Source: Gordonia jinhuaensis
GTDB taxonomy: Bacteria > Actinomycetota > Actinomycetes > Mycobacteriales > Mycobacteriaceae
DNA: 36,587 bases
Direction: 5' to 3'
Assembly: GCF_014639795.1 (NCBI RefSeq)
Contig: NZ_BMGC01000033.1
Span: 1,548 to 38,134 of the forward strand
Shown here: in pieces, positions 32,415-36,587 of the stretch
Layout of the letters: each line of letters opens with the position of its first letter
Numbering within the stretch: the first letter of the stretch is position 1
Made by a program: the position numbers and the translations under genes
The notes under the pieces: generated by a model
What the model was told of the DNA's origin: nothing
The model's database searches: none
What the model saw: the letters and a program-made list of their open reading frames with translations, nothing else

Positions 32415-32421
32415 GGCGCAG

Positions 32422-33876
32422 GTGGCGACCGGGATACGGGCGAACTCGTCCACCGGCCGGTGGCTGATTGCCGCGGCGGTGCTCGGATCCGGTGTGGCCT
32501 TCCTCGACGGCACCGTGGTCAACGTCGCGTTGCCCGCCATCGCGCGCGACCTGCACACCGGCCTCGGCGGCCAGCAATGGGTCCTCGACGGCTACCTGCT
32601 CACTCTCAGTGCACTACTGCTCGCCGGCGGCGTGGCCGGTGACCGCTGGGGTCGCCGCCGGGTGTTCGTGACGGGGCTGGTGGTGTTCGCGATCGGGTCG
32701 ATCGCCTGCGGCCTGGCCCCCACCATCGGGACGCTCATCGCCGCTCGTCTCGTGCAAGGCGTCGGGGCCGCCGCCGTGGTGCCGGGAAGTCTGGCTCTCA
32801 TCAACGCCGAGATCGCCGAGGAAGACCGCGGTAAGGCCGTGGGTCTGTGGGCCGGGATGTCCGGAGCGACAAGCGCTCTGGGGCCGTTCGTGGGTGGCTG
32901 GCTGGTCGACGCCGCCTCGTGGCGATGGACCTTTTTCCTCAGTGTCCCGCTGGCGCTGGCGGCCATCTGGATCACGATGCGCCATGTGCCCGAATCCCGC
33001 GACAGCTCGCTGCGCGGTCGGCCCGACATCGCCGGCGCCGTGCTGATGACGCTGGGGCTCACCGGCGTGGTGTTCGCGCTGATCGAGGGGCCCGGACACC
33101 AGTGGCCAACGGTCGCGGTCGTCTGCGCGGTGCTGGGGCTTGTCGCGCTGGCGGCCTTCGTGTTCGTCGAGTCGCGAGCCGAATCACCGCTGCTGCCACT
33201 CGGACTGTTCCGGTCACGGCAGTTCGTCGGCGCCAATCTCACCACACTGCTCATCTATGCCGGCCTCAACGGTGCGTTGTTCCTGGTCGCGCTGCAGCTG
33301 CAGCAGAGTCTGGGCTATTCGGCGCTGCAGGCCGGCGCCGCGATGGTGCCGAGCACGATCATCATGCTGTTCGGCTCGCCTGTCTCCGGTCGCCTGGCCG
33401 CCACGACCGGTCCACGACTGCCGATGACCATCGGGCCGGTGGTCGCCGGGGTGGGGTTGGCGCTGATGGCCCGTATCGTCCCGGGCGCCCATTACCTGAC
33501 CAATGCGCTGCCCGCGGTGATCGTCTTCGGCGTCGGTATGACGATCACCGTGGCGCCGCTGACGTCGGCCGCCCTCGGTGCCGTCGACGATGCGCATGCG
33601 GGCACCGCGTCGGGGGTCAACAACGCGGTCGCGCGCACCGCGGGCCTGCTCGCCGTCGCGCTGCTTCCCGCGGTCGCGGGCATCACCGCCGGCGGCGACC
33701 AGCCGCTGGGGCCTGGCTTCTCGACCGCGATGATCATCGCCGCGGTGGTGTGCGCGGTCGGCGGCCTCGTCGCGTGGGCGACCGTGCGCTCGGGGACACC
33801 GGTGAACCCGTACATCCAACCCAGCGTGCAGACCGCATGTCAGGATCCCACCACCTCGCGGCACGAGATGCGCTGA
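32422..33876 (+). CDS. DHA2-family MFS multidrug efflux transporter (EmrB/QacA type)
   Basis: The 484-residue protein is a 14-helix drug:proton antiporter. The first helix carries the family motif FLDGTVVNVALPAIARDL (motif D1), then motif A GDRWGRRRVF after helix 2, and motif C-like GPFVGGWLVD in helix 5. Substrates of such pumps are lipophilic cations, dyes or antibiotics. The C-terminal 25 residues are polar and cytoplasmic. I prefer GTG 32422 because of the -10 hexamer 7 nt before it, with ATG 32413 as the alternative. No regulator gene is adjacent. The deformylase gene is divergent, and OsmC follows after 51 bp but with its own likely promoter. Confidence 0.9.
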   Translation: MATGIRANSSTGRWLIAAAVLGSGVAFLDGTVVNVALPAIARDLHTGLGGQQWVLDGYLLTLSALLLAGGVAGDRWGRRRVFVTGLVVFAIGSIACGLAPTIGTLIAARLVQGVGAAAVVPGSLALINAEIAEEDRGKAVGLWAGMSGATSALGPFVGGWLVDAASWRWTFFLSVPLALAAIWITMRHVPESRDSSLRGRPDIAGAVLMTLGLTGVVFALIEGPGHQWPTVAVVCAVLGLVALAAFVFVESRAESPLLPLGLFRSRQFVGANLTTLLIYAGLNGALFLVALQLQQSLGYSALQAGAAMVPSTIIMLFGSPVSGRLAATTGPRLPMTIGPVVAGVGLALMARIVPGAHYLTNALPAVIVFGVGMTITVAPLTSAALGAVDDAHAGTASGVNNAVARTAGLLAVALLPAVAGITAGGDQPLGPGFSTAMIIAAVVCAVGGLVAWATVRSGTPVNPYIQPSVQTACQDPTTSRHEMR

Positions 33877-33927
33877 GGAACAGAGGCCGAACGTCGGGGT
33901 CGGGTACCGCTGCCGCACACTGGAGCG

Positions 33928-34401
33928 ATGAGCGACATCCACTCCTACGACCTCACGATCACGTGGACAGGTGACCGTGGCCGCGGGACCGCCACCTACA
34001 ACGCGTTCGGCCGCGATCACCTGGTCGAGGCCGACGGTCACGAACCGATTCTCGGCTCGTCGGATCCGGCGTTTCGCGGGGATGCGAGTCGCTGGAATCC
34101 CGAGGAGATGCTGCTCGCCTCTCTCTCGCAGTGCCACATGCTGTGGTACCTGCACCTGGCTGCGGACGCCGAGGTGGTAGTGACCGGCTACGTCGACCGC
34201 CCGCACGGCGTGATGTCCACCGCCGCAGACGGTTCCGGGCAGTTCGATCGTGTGACGTTACGGCCCCGCGTGACGATCACCGCCGGCAGCGATGTGGAGG
34301 CGGCACTGCTGGTGCACCATCGAGTTCCCGACTTCTGCTTCATCGCGCGATCGGTGAACTTTCCCGTCGATCACGAACCCGAGATCGTGGTGGCTGAATG
34401 A
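33928..34401 (+). CDS. OsmC family peroxiredoxin-like protein
   Basis: This 157-residue protein is an OsmC/Ohr-type thiol peroxidase, reducing organic hydroperoxides with a pair of cysteines. Both cysteines are present: Cys69 in LASLSQCHMLWYLHLA and Cys137 in HRVPDFCFIARSVNFPV. It lacks the longer N-terminal part of Ohr and is closer to the OsmC/YhfA-like group. The ATG at 33928 has a CACACT 6 nt before it, a weak -10-like box, and GGAG too near to serve as a ribosome site. The end is only 7 nt from the end of cinA, on the other strand. Activity toward a given peroxide cannot be predicted. Confidence 0.9.
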   Translation: MSDIHSYDLTITWTGDRGRGTATYNAFGRDHLVEADGHEPILGSSDPAFRGDASRWNPEEMLLASLSQCHMLWYLHLAADAEVVVTGYVDRPHGVMSTAADGSGQFDRVTLRPRVTITAGSDVEAALLVHHRVPDFCFIARSVNFPVDHEPEIVVAE

Positions 34402-34408
34402 TCCGCGG

Positions 34409-35704
34409 TCAGCGACGCAACGACCGCTCGAGCATGTGCAAGACTGCGGTCGTAGCGAGTGCCCGCACGTCGCCGCGGTCGCCGGGAAAGCGAAGTGTCC
34501 GCGTGTAGGTGTCGCGACCGGCGACGGCGACGCCGAAACAGACTGTGCCGACGGGCTTCTGAGCCGTTCCACCGCTCGGTCCGGCGACACCGCTTGTCGA
34601 CACCGCGACATCGGCGCCACATCGGGTCAATGCGCCCTGCGCCATCGCCGCGGCAACCGGCTCACTGACCGCACCGTGTTCGGCGATGAGTTCGGCAGGC
34701 ACACCGAGTGCGGCGATCTTCACCTCGTTGGAGTAGGCGACAACTCCACCCGCCACATAGGCCGAGGATCCTGGTCTTTCGGTCAGACGCGCGGCGATCA
34801 ATCCTCCGGTGCACGACTCAGCCGTCGCCACCAGATGACCCCGCAGCAGCTCGGCTAGCTGATCGTCGATCGTGGATCCGTCGATCGAAAACACCTGTCT
34901 GGGATGGGATTTCTCGATCATCGCGGACAGTTCGGCATAGACCGGTCGCGCTCGCACCGAATAGCGCGTGACCATCTCCACCTCGCCGCGGCTCAGACAG
35001 GTGGTGATCTCAAGATCCCCGAAACCGTCGACGTCGGACTCCGCCGCGCGCAGGGTCGCGGCCAGGTCGGCTTCGGGCAGACCGTACATCCGGATCGTCG
35101 ACTGCTCGATGTCGTCGTGCCGGGACAGGACCTCGCCGACCTCGCGGGTGGCCAGCGCCGCCGGCCACATCTGCTGCAATTCCCGCGGGGGCCCCGGCAG
35201 GATCAGGATCGCCGGCATCGCGGCGTCCTCGGAATGCTGCGCTGCGATCGCCACGCCGGGAGCCGTGCCGGTCGGCGGGATGGATGTCGCACCCTCGGGA
35301 ACCAGGGACTGCTTGTCGATGCCGGCGAGGGTCGCCGGCGACAGCTGTGTACCGTCACCGAATCCGCGGGCACGCTGCCATCCGGCGATGATCTGTGCGA
35401 TGTCCTCGCGCAACGCCGGATCGCTGTGCAGCGGTCGGCCGGTGAACTCGGCGACGGTCGCCACCGTCACATCGTCGGCGGTCGGTCCCAGACCACCCGA
35501 GGTGATGATGAGGTCGACACCGACCCCGCGCAGAAATGCCAGCTCTGCCGTCAGATCCGCCGGGCGATCACCGCAGATGGTGATGTGGGCGACGTCCACC
35601 CCCATCTCGAGCAGCTGTTCTGACATCCAGCGACCGTTGCGGTCGGCGACCCGACCACTGAGGACCTCGGTTCCGGTGACCACGATTCCCACCCGCACAT
35701 TCAC
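34409..35704 (-). CDS. cinA: CinA-family protein: MoCF domain plus nicotinamide-nucleotide amidase domain
   Basis: The 431-residue protein is a full-length CinA. The N-terminal MoCF-like domain (about 1-170; IVVTGTEVLSGRVADRNGRW, IITSGGLGPTADDVT) has ADP-ribose pyrophosphatase activity in characterised members. The C-terminal CinA domain (about 275-430) begins TIDDQLAELLRGHLVATAESCTGGLIAARL and holds STSGVAGPSGGTAQKPVGTVCFGV; this domain deamidates NMN to nicotinate mononucleotide in NAD recycling, using the serine in TAESCTGG. The GTG at 35704 is supported by TAAGCT 7 nt before it, a leaderless start. It is divergent from the MpaB-like gene, with 58 bp between starts, and faces osmC at its end. 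A role in competence is only a historical name. Confidence 0.93.
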   Translation of the reverse strand: MNVRVGIVVTGTEVLSGRVADRNGRWMSEQLLEMGVDVAHITICGDRPADLTAELAFLRGVGVDLIITSGGLGPTADDVTVATVAEFTGRPLHSDPALREDIAQIIAGWQRARGFGDGTQLSPATLAGIDKQSLVPEGATSIPPTGTAPGVAIAAQHSEDAAMPAILILPGPPRELQQMWPAALATREVGEVLSRHDDIEQSTIRMYGLPEADLAATLRAAESDVDGFGDLEITTCLSRGEVEMVTRYSVRARPVYAELSAMIEKSHPRQVFSIDGSTIDDQLAELLRGHLVATAESCTGGLIAARLTERPGSSAYVAGGVVAYSNEVKIAALGVPAELIAEHGAVSEPVAAAMAQGALTRCGADVAVSTSGVAGPSGGTAQKPVGTVCFGVAVAGRDTYTRTLRFPGDRGDVRALATTAVLHMLERSLRR

Positions 35705-35711
35705 ACCGACG

Positions 35712-35717
35712 AGCTTA
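35712..35717 (-). promoter_or_regulatory. -10 hexamer TAAGCT of cinA
   Basis: On the minus strand TAAGCT ends 7 nt before GTG 35704; no ribosome site lies between, so the message is probably leaderless. Confidence 0.5.
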
Positions 35718-35750
35718 GGCAGAACCCCTCCCTCCGGCCCATGGCACTCC

Positions 35751-35756
35751 TACACT
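35751..35756 (+). promoter_or_regulatory. -10 hexamer TACACT before the MpaB-like gene
   Basis: TACACT ends 6 nt before ATG 35763; the cinA -10 lies 34 bp away on the other strand, so the two promoters almost overlap. Confidence 0.5.
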
Positions 35757-35762
35757 CGGCAC

Positions 35763-36512
35763 ATGTCTGCGATGAGCACGACAGGCTCGGCGGTATCAGA
35801 ACCACAACAGGAGCCCGAACCGCAACCGGTGCCGACACGCCACCGGGCGGCACAGGCCCGGGGCAGGCGAATCGGACTGCCACTACGGCTGTATGCGCGA
35901 TTGCGGACTCCCACCGACGAGGAGTTCGACGACATCGGGCGCCGACTCATGAGACGCGACGAACCCGCCGCCGCACTCGTGGCCGCCATGCGCCTGCCGC
36001 GAGGAGACGCCGAGGCGGTGAGCATGCGGCAGTTCGAGCAAGCACTCACCGGCCGTATGCCTCCCAGCGCCCCGGCAGCCCTGCGCGCCTTCTTCGCCAC
36101 CGTCGAGGCGACACCCGCGTGGGTCGATCACGATCTGTGCGCCCGGGGCGCGGCGGTGTACCGCCGACTCGGACAGAACGCGAACGATGTTCTGCTGCAA
36201 CTGTCCCTGATCGGCGGCTACCGATTCGGCGGCCCGCCCGACCTCTTGGTCGCCACCGGCGGACTGACCGGTTCCACCAGCATCCGCAGGCTCGGCGAAA
36301 CGCAGACGTGGGCCATCGAAGTGGGCCAGCCCGGCGCATTGCGCGAACACGAACGGGCCTGGGCGCTGACCGTCCATGTGCGACTGATGCATGCGCTGGT
36401 CAACGAGACCTTCGAACGCAACGGCCGCTGGGACGCCGCTCGGTGGGGATTACCGATCAATCAGGCCGATCTCGCGGCGACACTTAGCCTCGATCCACCG
36501 ATCGGCTTTTGA
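35763..36512 (+). pseudogene. MpaB/DUF2236-type haem oxygenase, 3' end lost
   Basis: The 249 residues open with a polar tail, then a DUF2236 domain (ER-bound oxygenase MpaB / rubber-oxygenase catalytic fold): LQLSLIGGYRFGGPPDLLVATGGLTGSTSIRRLGETQTWA and HVRLMHALVNETFERNGRWDAARWGLPINQADLAATL. His210 in RLMHA is at the place of the proximal haem ligand of Lcp-type oxygenases. Homologues run on for over 100 residues (continuing after the INQ-x-D-x-x-x-TL motif); here similarity stops at about codon 241 (36485), and eight unrelated codons lead to TGA. It is therefore truncated. The start ATG 35763 has TACACT 6 nt upstream. Loss of the C-terminal helices probably abolishes folding or haem binding. 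Confidence 0.7.
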
Positions 36513-36587
36513 GGTGTGATGAAAGGTGTTGAGCACGTTTAGGCCGGTGATGGGCATGAGTATGTCGCCGATCTCTGATGTCGGCTT
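36486..36587. mobile_element. Possible start of an inserted element at the window edge
   Basis: From about 36486 the sequence no longer encodes the DUF2236 fold and its base composition becomes less GC-rich (by eye near one-half). On the minus strand the stretch from the window edge is open for over 40 codons (including DILMPITGLNVLNTFHH), so it may belong to a transposase or other foreign gene. I recognise no terminal repeat and cannot see the other end. A deletion or rearrangement junction is the alternative. Confidence 0.35.

Noticed and set aside
32413-32415. ATG as start of the DHA2 efflux gene
   Set aside because: It falls within the likely -10 hexamer TACCAT, so it would not be in the mRNA; GTG 32422 is preferred, though not proven.
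34968-36512. Plus-strand reading starting opposite cinA and running into the MpaB-like gene
   Set aside because: Only the part from ATG 35763 resembles a protein family; the front is antisense of cinA, and a promoter hexamer lies just before 35763.
1-36587. CRISPR array, tRNA or rRNA gene
   Set aside because: No regularly spaced repeat-spacer series and no cloverleaf or rRNA signature was seen; the 18-bp and 33-bp arrays have no spacers.

Overview
The window is GC-rich (by eye roughly two-thirds G+C), densely coded on both strands, and looks like chromosome from a mycolate-producing actinobacterium of the order Mycobacteriales. Gordonia or a close relative is my best guess. The evidence is a LysX-type lysyl-tRNA synthetase fused to a lysyl-phosphatidylglycerol synthase, a glucosylglycerate hydrolase very like the mycobacterial enzyme, an F420-type luciferase-like oxidoreductase, a 13E12-type DUF222/HNH gene behind an actinobacterial LexA box, a DUF6230/DUF6114 pair, and MtrA-like GTCACAGCG repeats. 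The genus is inferred; no rRNA or tRNA gene is present.

Layout. 1-940: a long inverted repeat, then an RNase Sa-like lipoprotein and its barstar-type inhibitor (minus strand). 1000-5220: M20-family amidohydrolase (minus), then an LLM oxidoreductase and a marR-MFS efflux operon (plus) with a clear paired operator. 5350-9100: glucosylglycerate hydrolase, a divergent SDR, the DUF6230-DUF6114 pair and a small DUF3263-like protein. 9125-12668: lysX behind three 18-bp-spaced MtrA-like boxes, split by a frameshift. 12726-15153: a small coiled-coil protein, an FAD oxidoreductase overlapping it tail to tail, and a secreted protein interrupted by one TAG codon. 15395-20988: GH3 beta-glucosidase, membrane acyltransferase and exported GH1 glycosidase. 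21262-25172: LexA-controlled HNH protein, a frameshifted TMEM175-like channel, glutaminase and an XRE-cupin regulator. 25271-31465: a five-gene minus-strand operon for peptide uptake (binding protein, two permeases, double ATPase) ending in a GNAT-like/C39-like cysteine peptidase. 31707-36587: peptide deformylase, DHA2 efflux pump, OsmC, CinA, and an MpaB-type haem oxygenase whose 3' end is replaced by unrelated, less GC-rich sequence at the window edge.

How the parts work together. The strongest candidate for an unusual system is the peptide-import operon with its own cytoplasmic C39-like peptidase: the gene spacing (7-nt gap or 4-14-nt overlaps) implies co-expression, and all three catalytic-type residues of the peptidase are visible. 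The RNase/barstar pair is a toxin-inhibitor unit with a predicted lipoprotein anchor on the RNase. Regulatory DNA is unusually readable here: two marR operators, a LexA box inside the HNH promoter, MtrA-like boxes before lysX, and at least twelve genes with a TANNNT -10 hexamer 6-8 nt before the start codon, indicating widespread leaderless transcription.

Three genes (lysX, the TMEM175-like gene, the secreted protein) are each broken by a single base. They may be true mutations or sequence errors; the sequence alone cannot decide.
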